From NCBI GenBank assembly GCA_009746045.1, contig RPFO01000118.1, positions 1 through 48,296 on the forward strand: a stretch of 48,296 nt of DNA, in the 5' to 3' direction. Positions within the stretch are counted from its first letter, which is position 1. Each line of letters begins with the position of its first letter. The notes beneath the pieces were generated by a model. It was not told where the DNA came from and made no database searches. It saw only the letters and a list, made by a program, of their open reading frames with translations. The position numbers and the translations under genes were made by a program. Positions 19,976 to 30,058 of this stretch are shown one piece after another. The DNA comes from Mesostigma viride (taxonomy: Eukaryota; Streptophyta; Mesostigmatophyceae; Mesostigmatales; Mesostigmataceae).

Positions 19976-22234
19976 ATGAGTCCCTATCCCTTCATGGGAG
20001 GCTCGTTGTGTTACCCATGTACAAGAGGTTGGCCAACTGTGGCAGCCCATAGGTGTTCAGCTAAGAACTTGAGAAGTATGTACAACCTTCAGGACCTTAG
20101 GCGAAACCCCACAGATCACCCACAACAGCTCATCAGAAAACATTGCTGACCCCCAGACGGGAGTCGGCGCCGGTCTGCTGCCCCTTATCGAACCAGACAC
20201 AACATCTACGCGAAGCACATGCAAAACACAAGCTCCCATACTCGTTCCAACCGTGGAAAATCAGGGGACCTGTCGCCACCTCACCAGCATGGTGGATGGG
20301 TCAGCCAGTCCGTGAAACTCCGCCTTAAGACGGCACCAGGGAATCGAACCCCGCCCACAAACCACAGATCTGGGGAAACCTCAGACTGAGATGAAAACCC
20401 CAGATAGACATCTCTCCATCAGAGACAATGTCAGACATTCCCACACCAGAGACATGTCTCACCCCTCAAGGTGTGCTCAGGATTATGTACAATCAAGCTC
20501 CCAGCCTGATATCCAGAGACTTAAGCACCCAGCTCTCAGCTTTTAGACAGATAGACCGACTTGACAGTCAGCATTCATGAGCTTCCTCAGTACATTGTAC
20601 TGGGCTGGGGCCTTGTGTGGCAGCTTTGTCAATGCATCAGCAGGGTTCTCCTCGCCAGGGATATGCTTCAAGTCAACCAAACTGGCCAACTCCTTCAGCA
20701 ACAAATAATCCAGGTCCCGGCTTCTGGCCAGCTGCTTGTGAACAAACTGGACCATACCCATGCTGTCTGTTAGCAACAACGTCTCCATCTGCAAGGTCCA
20801 AGGGGTAACTGAAGCCAGCTCCAGCATTAACTCCTTTATGTACAGGCTGGACTGGATCCCCTCGCATATGGCCCTGCATTCTGCCACATCTGAACTGATA
20901 CAGACCCTCTTCTGCAGTCTGCTGTACCAGCTGAACAAACTTGCCCTGCTCTGATAAAAAGCAAACAGAGCAGCAGATCTCCCCCTGACCTTGGTAACCT
21001 GGCGAGCATCCATGGAACTGTCAACAAAGATCTCCAAGGTGATAGGCTGGGCAAAGTCAATCCCAGACAAAATCAGATCAGGGGTACTCTCCACCAACCG
21101 GGCTATGACTCGAGGCTTCTCATCCTCAAGCACCTCATCAGGCATTCTGCTATGGACCATCAGAGACGGACCACAGATGCTGGCAAACCAGGCCCACATG
21201 CCTCTCAACTCAGGTCCTGCAGCCTGGGTGATCTTCTCTGGCAAGGCCTTCACAATGGTCTGTTTATAATCTCCTCCAGCCTGAAGCCTGATACTCCACT
21301 CCCCGTCCCTCCTGAACAGGGTAGCCTGCATTCCACAGAACACTACAGGCTTGTTGGGCTCCTGCCACAGCTCCTTGCCCAGTGAAAACTTGCCACTGAT
21401 GACAGGAATAAACTTCTTCAGCCAGGTCGTGGGGGCTAGCAAATGCAGATCATCTCCATGCAAACTAGCATACACTGGCAGACCCTCCCATTGGGCCAGC
21501 AGCAAACAGGGATCAACTGAAGACACTCTCAAGCCACACTCACTGATCAGAGCTTCCTGCAGCGTGAGTCTCCAGATGATTGGGCTCGACCTGAGTCCTT
21601 CCAGGCCCTTCAGAATAACCAGGAATTGTTGATGCAGCTCCAGCTTCCAGATGGCAGGCACCTCAACACAGTAAGGCTCATCCTGCTTCCTGACACCCTC
21701 CTGGCCACTTCTGGATCAGATTTTAAAAATGCCCTCTTGAAGTCCAGCAGCACTGATGACATAGCTGCTCCCCTGTTCAGCAACCCCACGTAGAGACATA
21801 GCAAAATTCTCCATGTGTCGTGTAGCATCCCTGGCGTGTATAGCTCCTCTCCTGGCAGACTCCCCGTGCCGTGATACTCATTTAGGACAGGCCTGACATG
21901 GGGCACTGATACCTCATCCACAACCTTCCTCTTCAGCACAAATCTCAAAGCAAGCTTCCTTGATGCTGGGGGACGTCTGTCTGTTGGTGCAGCACACTCA
22001 AACTGCAACCACTCCTCCAATGCCTTGGAGAAGGCGAGCTTCCAAGCCTCAAACAAAGTAGGCGAGCTCATCTCTTGGACCAGCTGGTCATATGTCAAAG
22101 GAGAGTGTGCAGCAAGGCTCCTGTGAGTTATGCCAATACTGCTGGGGTGCAACACAGCTGGAATCACCAAACTGGCCGCTGGGGGCACCTCCCCTTCATC
22201 CCATTTTACACCCTTGACCGGCTTGGCCCTGCAC
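19976..22234 (-). mobile_element. Copia-like family 1, copy C (5'-truncated)
   Basis: The minus-strand copy begins within the protease C-terminal region (KPVKGVK segment, 22234) and runs through RT, RNase H and the 3' non-coding region to its LTR. It forms the left arm of a large inverted repeat with copy D; the arms share more than 2 kb and are separated by only 123 bp. Gag, integrase and the 5' LTR are absent. Confidence 0.85.
20543..22234 (-). pseudogene. pol: pol of copy C: RT and RNase H (truncated, frameshifted)
   Basis: RT motifs LLDFKRAFLKSD and LHGDD, and RNase H motifs VDSSMDA, AECRAI, LLTDSM and HIPGEENPADALTKL are all present. A 2-base insertion relative to copies B and D near 21690 (CTTCCTGACACC against CTTCCACACC) shifts the frame between the first RT motifs and the rest. 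The 5' end is cut in the protease tail. This copy is useful as the uninterrupted reference for the fold-back insertion in copy B. Confidence 0.85.
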
Positions 22235-22357
22235 AGTACTTATATATGCGACCATGGACGCCGCACTACCGCCCGCGGGTATGGAAGGAGTAGTATAGTA
22301 CCCCTTAGTATGACGCCAGAGCGGGCCGTAGTACGGTACTATAGTATAGATACTTAC
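22235..22357. other. spacer between inverted copies C and D
   Basis: A 123-bp AT/GC-mixed segment unrelated to the retroelement. It holds an imperfect inverted repeat (AGTATAGTACC near 22290 and GGTACTATAGT near 22336). It may be host target DNA or filler from the rearrangement that put the two truncated copies head to head. Confidence 0.6.
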
Positions 22358-22358
22358 A

Positions 22359-24008
22359 GGGGAGGTGCCCCCAGCGGCCAGTTTGGTGATTCCAGCTGTG
22401 TTGCACCCCAGCAGTATTGGCATAACTCACAGGAGCCTTGCTGCACACTCTCCTTTGACATATGACCAGCTGGTCCAAGAGATGAGCTCGCCTACTTTGT
22501 TTGAGGCTTGGAAGCTCGCCTTCTCCAAGGCATTGGAGGAGTGGTTGCAGTTTGAGTGTGCTGCACCAACAGACAGACGTCCCCCAGCATCAAGGAGGCT
22601 TGCTTTGAGATTTGTGCTGAAGAGGAAGGTTGTGGATGAGGTATCAGTGCCCCATGTCAGGCCTGTCCTAAATGAGTATCACGGCACGGGGAGTCTGCCA
22701 GGAGAGGAGCTATACACGCCAGGGATGCTACACGACACATGGAGAATTTTGCTATGTCTCTACGTGGGGTTGCTGAACAGGGGAGCAGCTATGTCATCAG
22801 TGCTGCTGGACTTCAAGAGGGCATTTTTAAAATCTGATCCAGAAGTGGCCAGGAGGGTGTGGAAGCAGGATGAGCCTTACTGTGTTGAGGTGCCTGCCAT
22901 CTGGAAGCTGGAGCTGCATCAACAATTCCTGGTTATTCTGAAGGGCCTGGAAGGACTCAGGTCGAGCCCAATCATCTGGAGACTCACGCTGCAGGAAGCT
23001 CTGATCAGTGAGTGTGGCTTGAGAGTGTCTTCAGTTGATCCCTGTTTGCTGCTGGCCCAATGGGAGGGTCTGCCAGTGTATGCTAGTTTGCATGGAGATG
23101 ATCTGCATTTGCTAGCCCCCACGACCTGGCTGAAGAAGTTTATTCCTGTCATCAGTGGCAAGTTTTCACTGGGCAAGGAGCTGTGGCAGGAGCCCAACAA
23201 GCCTGTAGTGTTCTGTGGAATGCAGGCTACCCTGTTCAGGAGGGACGGGGAGTGGAGTATCAGGCTTCAGGCTGGAGGAGATTATAAACAGACCATTGTG
23301 AAGGCCTTGCCAGAGAAGATCACCCAGGCTGCAGGACCTGAGTTGAGAGGCATGTGGGCCTGGTTTGCCAGCATCTGTGGTCCGTCTCTGATGGTCCATA
23401 GCAGAATGCCTGATGAGGTGCTTGAGGATGAGAAGCCTCGAGTCATAGCCCGGTTGGTGGAGAGTACCCCTGATCTGATTTTGTCTGGGATTGACTTTGC
23501 CCAGCCTATCACCTTGGAGATCTTTGTTGACAGTTCCATGGATGCTCGCCAGGTTACCAAGGTCAGGGGGAGATCTGCTGCTCTGTTTGCTTTTTATCAG
23601 AGCAGGGCAAGTTTGTTCAGCTGGTACAGCAGACTGCAGAAGAGGGTCTGTATCAGTTCAGATGTGGCAGAATGCAGGGCCATATGCGAGGGGATCCAGT
23701 CCAGCCTGTACATAAAGGAGTTAATGCTGGAGCTGGCTTCAGTTACCCCTTGGACCTTGCAGATGGAGACGTTGTTGCTAACAGACAGCATGGGTATGGT
23801 CCAGTTTGTTCACAAGCAGCTGGCCAGAAGCCGGGACCTGGATTATTTGTTGCTGAAGGAGTTGGCCAGTTTGGTTGACTTGAAGCATATCCCTGGCGAG
23901 GAGAACCCTGCTGATGCATTGACAAAGCTGCCACACAAGGCCCCAGCCCAGTACAATGTACTGAGGAAGCTCATGAATGCTGACTGTCAAGTCGGTCTAT
24001 CTGTCTAA
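22359..24008 (+). CDS. pol: pol of copy D, partial but open: RT and RNase H
   Basis: This is the only family-1 pol segment in the window without a frameshift; it is open from the truncation point to the normal stop, about 549 codons. It has no start codon of its own. Copia-type RT: RPVLNEY (motif 1), TWRILLCLYVG, VLLDFKRAFLKSD (first catalytic Asp), VSSVDPCLLLAQW, and YASLHGDDLHLL, where the usual YVDD is HGDD. RNase H: EIFVDSS, ISSDVAECRAI, LLTDSMGMVQF and HIPGEENPADALTKLPH. RT copies element RNA into DNA and RNase H removes the template. Without gag, protease and integrase this copy is not autonomous. Confidence 0.85.
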   Translation, partial: GEVPPAASLVIPAVLHPSSIGITHRSLAAHSPLTYDQLVQEMSSPTLFEAWKLAFSKALEEWLQFECAAPTDRRPPASRRLALRFVLKRKVVDEVSVPHVRPVLNEYHGTGSLPGEELYTPGMLHDTWRILLCLYVGLLNRGAAMSSVLLDFKRAFLKSDPEVARRVWKQDEPYCVEVPAIWKLELHQQFLVILKGLEGLRSSPIIWRLTLQEALISECGLRVSSVDPCLLLAQWEGLPVYASLHGDDLHLLAPTTWLKKFIPVISGKFSLGKELWQEPNKPVVFCGMQATLFRRDGEWSIRLQAGGDYKQTIVKALPEKITQAAGPELRGMWAWFASICGPSLMVHSRMPDEVLEDEKPRVIARLVESTPDLILSGIDFAQPITLEIFVDSSMDARQVTKVRGRSAALFAFYQSRASLFSWYSRLQKRVCISSDVAECRAICEGIQSSLYIKELMLELASVTPWTLQMETLLLTDSMGMVQFVHKQLARSRDLDYLLLKELASLVDLKHIPGEENPADALTKLPHKAPAQYNVLRKLMNADCQVGLSV

Positions 24009-24226
24009 AAGCTGAGAGCTGGGTGCTTAAGTCTCTGGATATCAGGCTGGGAGCTTGATTGTACATAATCCTGAGCACACCTTGAGGGGTGAGACATGTC
24101 TCTGGTGTGGGAATGTCTGACATTGTCTCTGATGGAGAGATGTCTATCTGGGGTTTTCATCTCAGTCTAAGGTTTCCCCAGATCTGTGGTTTGTGGGCGG
24201 GGTTCGATTCCCTGGTGCCGTCTTAA

Positions 24227-26507
24227 GGGGAGGGGACACCCCTAAAGGGCACTTTTCTGGAAACCATACCTATGCATGTGCTAAAAATCCAATGATGATT
24301 GGGGACCATAAATATGATAAAAAAAAAATTTTCCAGCCACTTGGGGGTGGTACTAGCCTCCACCATACACCGGTTACGCGCTAAAAATAGAAAAAGACGC
24401 TATTTTAGTCACATTTTTCCTAGGACAATGGGCAAACATATTGGGACCAAATCACATATTCCCGCATAGTTCCCCCACTTTTGAGAAAGTCTGCCTAATT
24501 GGGACCAATACATAAGCATGGATGCACCAGTTATTAATTTTCCCGCAAAAAGGGTCCTTTTTTAATGAAAAAAAAATAAATCAAATCATATACACTTCAA
24601 ATGTTGCCATACCATATATTCCCAAATACTAGAGAGGGGGGACATGCAGCCCCAAAATTTCAGGTCATTCTGACCACCACAGCTCCAGTTATTAACGTTC
24701 TTAGGTTGTCACCAATGACGAAGCTAAGGGAGGTTTTAGCCAGTATTTAACCACACTAACACCCCTTTATTCATCCAAGCCACGTGAAAACTGGCCAAAC
24801 CACACACTACCATCCTCTGCACATATGGTACCTCCTATGTTCAAGGTTTGACGACATTCTGACAAGAACTGCCCAAGTTACAACCATTCCAAGACGGCCA
24901 CCCATGTAGACGCTACAAGGAAATTAGAGTAACCATTTAGCCACACTAGCACGTCCTTCTTCATCAAAGACATCTGCAAACTGACCAAAGCACACATAAT
25001 TAACTCTTGCACGCTGACGGCAACGCATGCTCAATGTGGGGGGTCATTGTGACAAGAACTACTCAAGTTGATGGGTTTCCTATATGACCACCTGACAAGG
25101 CGCTAAGAACCACTCAGTAAGTTAGTAACACCACAATGCCACTTCATATGCCATCCAACATGCACCAAATCCATGCTGAATATGTTATGAAGTACGAAGG
25201 GGTGGCCACGCACCTCATACGTCTTCATCGTCCCTCGAGCATGGCCAGCCTTGTAAATATGTGCATAGCCTTGACGATGGTAGCCCTAACATGCCTAAGC
25301 AGCATTTCCTATGTTTCTCCCAGGTTAGAGTGTAAGGTTGATGCCTACCAAGCTAATCAACACAACAACACCTCCTAAACTGTCCTCCCCAGCATGGATG
25401 ACAAACTGGGACTATGGAGGGCAAGGAACCAAGTAGGAACATGGTATATATAGCTTGCATGCAGTCATGCATGTCAACCATGGTTGGCTCAGCACATTGT
25501 AGTCTTATCACATCATCATAACAAAGGAAAGCTCAAACAACCAATGGTGCCTGCTATCTACATGCAGTCACACAAATGCAATATCTCCAACATCATCATC
25601 ACTATAACACTTCCATCCCTGCACGATAAAATGCAAATAAACAATTGGCGGCCCTTCAGCGCATGAGTGCTGTGATGCCGCTGCGGCCTGCGAAGAGAGG
25701 GTGCGTCACTCTCACACAACAAGAAGCGTCCATACGCACAACATCCTTGCCACAACACGTTTTATGAAATGCCTTATACCTTCCCGACGAGCTATAGGCT
25801 GCGACTTAAGCGGCCCTGATCACGACATCAACGAAAACAATCTAAAGCTGCCAGTATTCGACAACACAACGGCAAGCGACGGCGAGCTAGCTGGCGGAAA
25901 CTGCCCAAAAAGAACGCAAAAAACTTCGAACGATGAGCTCATAGAAGAAAGCACTGATAGCAGATAACATTCGCGACACATCTGTACCTTGCCCTCGTAA
26001 ATCCCTCGCCCAGGCGCGCAACAACACCGTTCTTCCATGGACAGGTCAGACACGCACTGCGCAGGTCTGAACAATTACTTACCGATAATGGCCGAAAATC
26101 TGGCAAAAACCACCAGCTGGGTTTAGAATTCGATGCTACCGGTATTAATGCCTGCTTCACGGTCAGAACAACCCCCAAAACCGCGATTTTACTGCCGCTA
26201 TCATGAATTCTATTTCATTCCGCGCGACCAAAAAATTCAGATTACCCCCCATGCCGATGGCATAAAAAAACAACAGCGATATTGTAAACCAGCTGATTTC
26301 CGCCACATACTAACATCATAAACTCATCGTCTTTTAGATTCGAGTAAAATTTTTGCATTTCGCTTGCCCTATTGTGGTAGTTTCGCCTGAACGCAGTCGC
26401 CATGGCCACTTCCGCAAGGGGTGCGCGCACCGTGCACGTGAAATTTGTGACCTTCGGTTCCGGCGCGAATTTTTTGGCGCCAAAAAATTCGGGGGTGTCC
26501 CGTCCCC
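24227..26507. mobile_element. non-autonomous TTAA-type (piggyBac-like) DNA transposon in copy D
   Basis: A 2281-bp insertion absent from copies A, B and C. It is flanked by a duplicated TTAA (24223-24226 and 26508-26511); the empty site is at 7133-7136 in copy A. Terminal inverted repeats are GGGGAGGGGACACCCC and, on the other strand, GGGGACGGGACACCCC, one mismatch in 16. TTAA duplication is the hallmark of the piggyBac superfamily, but no transposase frame is present (the longest open frame is 88 codons, unrecognised). The right end also has a perfect 26-bp palindrome centred on GGCGCC (26466-26491). The insertion must postdate copy D. Confidence 0.8.
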
Positions 26508-26860
26508 TTAAGGCGGAGTTTCACGGACTGGCTGACCCATCCACCATGCTGGTGAGGTGGCGACAGGTCCCCTGATTTTCCACGGTTGGAACGAGTATGG
26601 GAGCTTGTGTTTTGCATGTGCTTCGCGTAGATGTTGTGTCTGGTTCGATAAGGGGCAGCAGACCGGCGCCGACTCCCGTCTGGGGGTCAGCAATGTTTTC
26701 TGATGAGCTGTTGTGGGTGATCTGTGGGGTTTCGCCTAAGGTCCTGAAGGTTGTACATACTTCTCAAGTTCTTAGCTGAACACCTATGGGCTGCCACAGT
26801 TGGCCAACCTCTTGTACATGGGTAACACAACGAGCCTCCCATGAAGGGATAGGGACTCAT
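26508..26860 (+). other. end of copy D 3' non-coding region and purine tract
   Basis: Continues the 3' non-coding region interrupted by the TTAA transposon. It ends with GAAGGGATAGGGA (26843-26855), just before the LTR start TGTAATTTG at 26861, as expected for the polypurine tract. Confidence 0.75.
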
Positions 26861-27734
26861 TGTAATTTGTTTGTGCTCCTGAGCCAGTATGGGTGCTATG
26901 TACATATAGTAAGGAATCCAAGCTGACTGTCATGCCCAGCGGGTTGTGACTTGTAGTCGGGGAGGATGTCCAGTACCCATTGTGTGTGTTTGTATGTAGA
27001 CTTGTGTGAGCTGCTACAGCTCAAGAAAAGAAAGGATTGGAGTTAACGCCAAGCGCATTGGCGTGATCCTGATTCGGCATATCTCTGCGATTCCAGCGGC
27101 ACCGGAACGAGTTCATTCCGACAAGTATCAAGAAAGTTATGGCGTTCCGACTTCCCGGTCGCGCGCGAGCGCGAGCCGGCTGTTCTTCTAAGTCGGACGT
27201 GAATATTTGCCGACGACATATGGGGTCGACAGTAATTCCTGGGCTGACAGGAATTAGGTGCTGAACCTACGACGGTATTGGATTAATACGTCGTACGCAG
27301 GAAATAGGAACCTTAACCTGTGGTCTGTTGGTACCGCAGGCTTAGTCCTGGACTTCTAGGTGCAGATGCAATAGTCACTGTGGACTGTGCTCTGTGGTCA
27401 CTGTGCCTGTATGGCAGACCTACTGTATAGGAGCTGGGCGCTGTACAGGTAGTGAATACTGTACCGGGGGTGTTAATACTGAGCAGGCCTCCTAGGCTGC
27501 TCAGGACTAGCAAGCACAGTGCACAAGTATATAAACAATAGGCCAGTGCCAATTGGGCATCTCTTGCGAGCCCGCCTCACGTGTTGTGCCTTGACTTGGC
27601 AAGCGCGTGTACAAGCCTCAAGTGTGTGAGCGCTGTAACATTATCCAATTTTAACAAAGCTCCGTTTCCAACCATATTCACACATTGCTGCATTGCAACC
27701 ATATCCTTCACATTGCGTTTGCTAGGAACGTTAA
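26861..27734 (+). repeat. LTR of Copia-like family 1 (3' LTR of copy D, end missing)
   Basis: Starts TGTAATTTG and matches the copy B and C LTRs through ..CTAGGAACGTTAA, then stops 11-12 bases short of the CAAATTACA end. It abuts LINE coding sequence directly, so the last bases were lost in a deletion or recombination at this junction. Confidence 0.8.
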
Positions 27735-28670
27735 GTCCTACAAATGCTATCCTACGCTGCCTAATCTCGTCCGAAATACGAGGCATACCCTGATACAAAG
27801 ACTCTAATGACCTACGCTGAGAAAACCCTACGTTCAGGACCTAGCTGTCGGAGCATCCTATAAACCGTGCCGTCTAGCCGGCTTAGCTGCCAGTGTTTAA
27901 TTCCGTCATGATCGAGTGTCCACGCCTCGGCACCATATACGTGAGCACCGTGAGGACGAGGACCTTGAAGAGCATGCGCTTGGGGTGCTCGCCCCTGGAG
28001 GCCCTTGGAGCGCCAGTAGGTGTTGAGCGAACGAAGCCTAGCCCAGGCCAGGCCGATGCGGATGTCCACATCGTCGGCGGTGTCAGGGAGCATGCTCCCC
28101 AACAGTTTGAAGCGATCGCGGAACGGGACCTCCGTCCCGTCGAGCAGGCGCGGCAGCCGGGTGGGCGACTGCATGGAGGCCCCAATCATGCACCATCGCC
28201 TAGCTCAGTTTTGACACTAATCGATCTCCATGCAATTACCCCACCGCCCTCGCCTCCAGGCCCAGACAGTCCAGCCAGGTCTGAATGTGCTCGGGGCGCG
28301 CGATGAGGGTGGTGTCGTCCGCATAAATCAGGTCATGCAGCCAGGCGGTAACCCGTGCTAACCCCGCGCCGTGCCCGCGCTCGTTAAGGATTTCCAAGGC
28401 TGCCTGGCTCGAACCCCTTATATAAGAGCAGTAAAGCGCGCACGTGCCCGGCGCATGACGTGATCCACGACAATAATGAACAGGTATGGGGACAGGACAC
28501 AACCTTGCCACACCCCGTGGTGAAGGGGAATGGTGGGGTGGTGCCTTCCGCAGTCCGCACAGTCTACTGCCTGTGATCGGCCCTCATACAGTCGACGAAT
28601 GGCAGCAATAAACGCTGGTGCATGGCACCCGATCCAGAGCTAGGATGGCCCAAAGAGCCTCCCAGAGGAC
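27735..28670 (-). pseudogene. LINE (non-LTR) reverse transcriptase remnant, C-terminal part
   Basis: The minus strand, with several frame changes, encodes LINE RT signatures. HHGVWQGCVLSPYLF lies near 28510, LIYADDTTLIA (the catalytic YADD) near 28320, then FKLLGS, RLRSLNTYWRS and YGAEAWTLDHD, and the C-terminal LYQGMPRISDEIRQRRIAFVGL near 27750. The order matches the second half of a LINE ORF2. Frameshifts and stops make it a pseudogene. It continues on the far side of element E at 34387-34553, which carries the preceding RT motif. Its left edge is cut by the LTR of copy D. Confidence 0.8.
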
Positions 28671-29114
28671 AGTTGAGAAAGACTTTGGAAGGGTTTGGTT
28701 GCAATGGCTGCGGCTCCTTGGCCGCTGTTTATTGCTTTAATTTATACATTTACAGCGTCAACCTTCTAGAGATGCCTAGAAACCTTGTCCTGCACTGTCG
28801 TTACAAGTATGGCAATGCAGTATGCGGGGTGCACATGGAACCTTCTAGACACCAGACGCCAAACTTAAGTCTGCCATGGTTATATCTTAACAACCCGTGG
28901 CAAGACTGCAACCATTGTGGCAACCATTGTGCCCAGCGACATGAGTCGCACCGGATTCATTGTCCGCATCTAGGTAATCAACATCACGTGCGGCAAACAG
29001 ATATATTGCATAACAGAAAACCGGGATTGAATAATGCATACATTTATTTTAATGTGTCGTTCCGACAGTATTTTTCCGAGCCCTGCCCAGCATCATTTGT
29101 AATGCTTTACAACT
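28671..29114 (-). repeat. 3' LTR of element E
   Basis: 444 bp, matching 33943-34386 without visible differences. It lies about 220 bp downstream of the RNase H stop in element sense. A long plus-strand open frame (28622-29245) crosses it but recurs only as part of the LTR. Confidence 0.9.
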
Positions 29115-29338
29115 CCAGCACTTTTCTTTTTCATGTGGCAAAGATGGCCAGCGTACTCTTATCAGTCATTAACGGCCGCGCGGGCCATGCCATCATGAAT
29201 AGCAACTACAACACCGACATAGTCTCAGAGGGTAATGCCCACTGAACATTATTATACAATAGGTAATCACTCCCGGGGAAAACCTACCAAGGCTGAAAAC
29301 CCGTGGCGCGGGGCCATTCATGGTTCAACGCAACTCAA

Positions 29339-30058
29339 CTAGTGCGAAGACTGACCCAGTGATAGCCTATTCATCGTGTGTCGCAGAAGCGGGTACTGTG
29401 CCTTAGCTGAGCTATACAGTTTAGTAAGGGCATCGGAGTAGTTCCTTTCGCCCGGCACATGCTGGGTACTGACACAATCAGAGAACTCCTTGACCCTGAG
29501 GAAGTCCAAGTCCCGTGTGCGGGCATAAGGGTTCTCAATGAAATCAACAACCGCCTGGCTGTCCGTGCGTATCACGCGACGGAGATGCGGAGTGGTGCCG
29601 CCCACCGCGAGAATCCAGCAAATGAGCGCGTGGAAGTAGGACAGCTCGCTCGCAGCCTCGCAGTATGCGCGCGCCTCAGCGGTGTCGGATCCCACATACA
29701 CGCGGCGGTGCAAACGGGAATACCATGCAAAGATGGAAGACATCGTGGGTTGGTCAGCGTTGCAAATGGTAGTGACAGCAGCGCACCTACCACGCATCTT
29801 GGTGAGCACGCGGGCATCTAGGGAACTGTCGCAATAAGACACAAGCTCCACGGGCTTATCCCAGTCTACACCTTGTAACATCAACCCGGGTGAGGCCAGG
29901 AGGTACTGCACAATCACCGCACGGTCAATAAGGCACAGTACATTGTCAGGCAGTCGGCTAAGGACAGCCAAATCAGGGCTAGTGGTGCAGGCCAGCCAAT
30001 TAAGCTTGCCACGCAATGTCCCACACTCAGACGCAAGAAGCGGCCCACTGCTGCTCAT
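29339..30058 (-). CDS. RNase H domain ORF of element E
   Basis: 239 codons from an ATG that overlaps the stop of the upstream RT frame as ATGA (30055-30058). It aligns with the family-1 region after RT: LRGKLNWLACTTSPD.., then SYCDSSLDARV (first Asp), GSDTAEARAYCE (Glu), VIRTDSQAVVDF (Asp) and HVPGERNYSDALTKLY (the conserved His..Asp tail). It degrades the RNA strand of RNA/DNA hybrids during reverse transcription. In family 1 the same region is fused in frame to RT. The overlap could be a programmed stop-restart, or simply a one-base indel. Confidence 0.75.
   Translation of the reverse strand: MSSSGPLLASECGTLRGKLNWLACTTSPDLAVLSRLPDNVLCLIDRAVIVQYLLASPGLMLQGVDWDKPVELVSYCDSSLDARVLTKMRGRCAAVTTICNADQPTMSSIFAWYSRLHRRVYVGSDTAEARAYCEAASELSYFHALICWILAVGGTTPHLRRVIRTDSQAVVDFIENPYARTRDLDFLRVKEFSDCVSTQHVPGERNYSDALTKLYSSAKAQYPLLRHTMNRLSLGQSSH

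Larger units (their letters stand above)
22358..27734 (+). mobile_element. Copia-like family 1, copy D (5'-truncated, with DNA transposon inside)
   Basis: The plus-strand copy starts in the protease tail (EGEVPPAASLV region), only about 50 bp from the point at which copy C is cut. It has an uninterrupted RT-RNase H frame, a 3' non-coding region carrying a TTAA transposon (24227-26507), a purine tract and a 3' LTR at 26861-27734. The LTR lacks its last 11-12 bases where it meets the LINE remnant. Confidence 0.85.

Noticed and set aside
22130-22465. 111-codon plus-strand ORF across the C-D junction
   Set aside because: Antisense to copy C and out of frame with copy D; produced by the inverted junction.
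28622-29245. 207-codon plus-strand ORF (and a 147-codon copy at 33945-34388)
   Set aside because: Lies across the element E LTR and reads on the antisense strand of the element; it recurs only because the LTR does.
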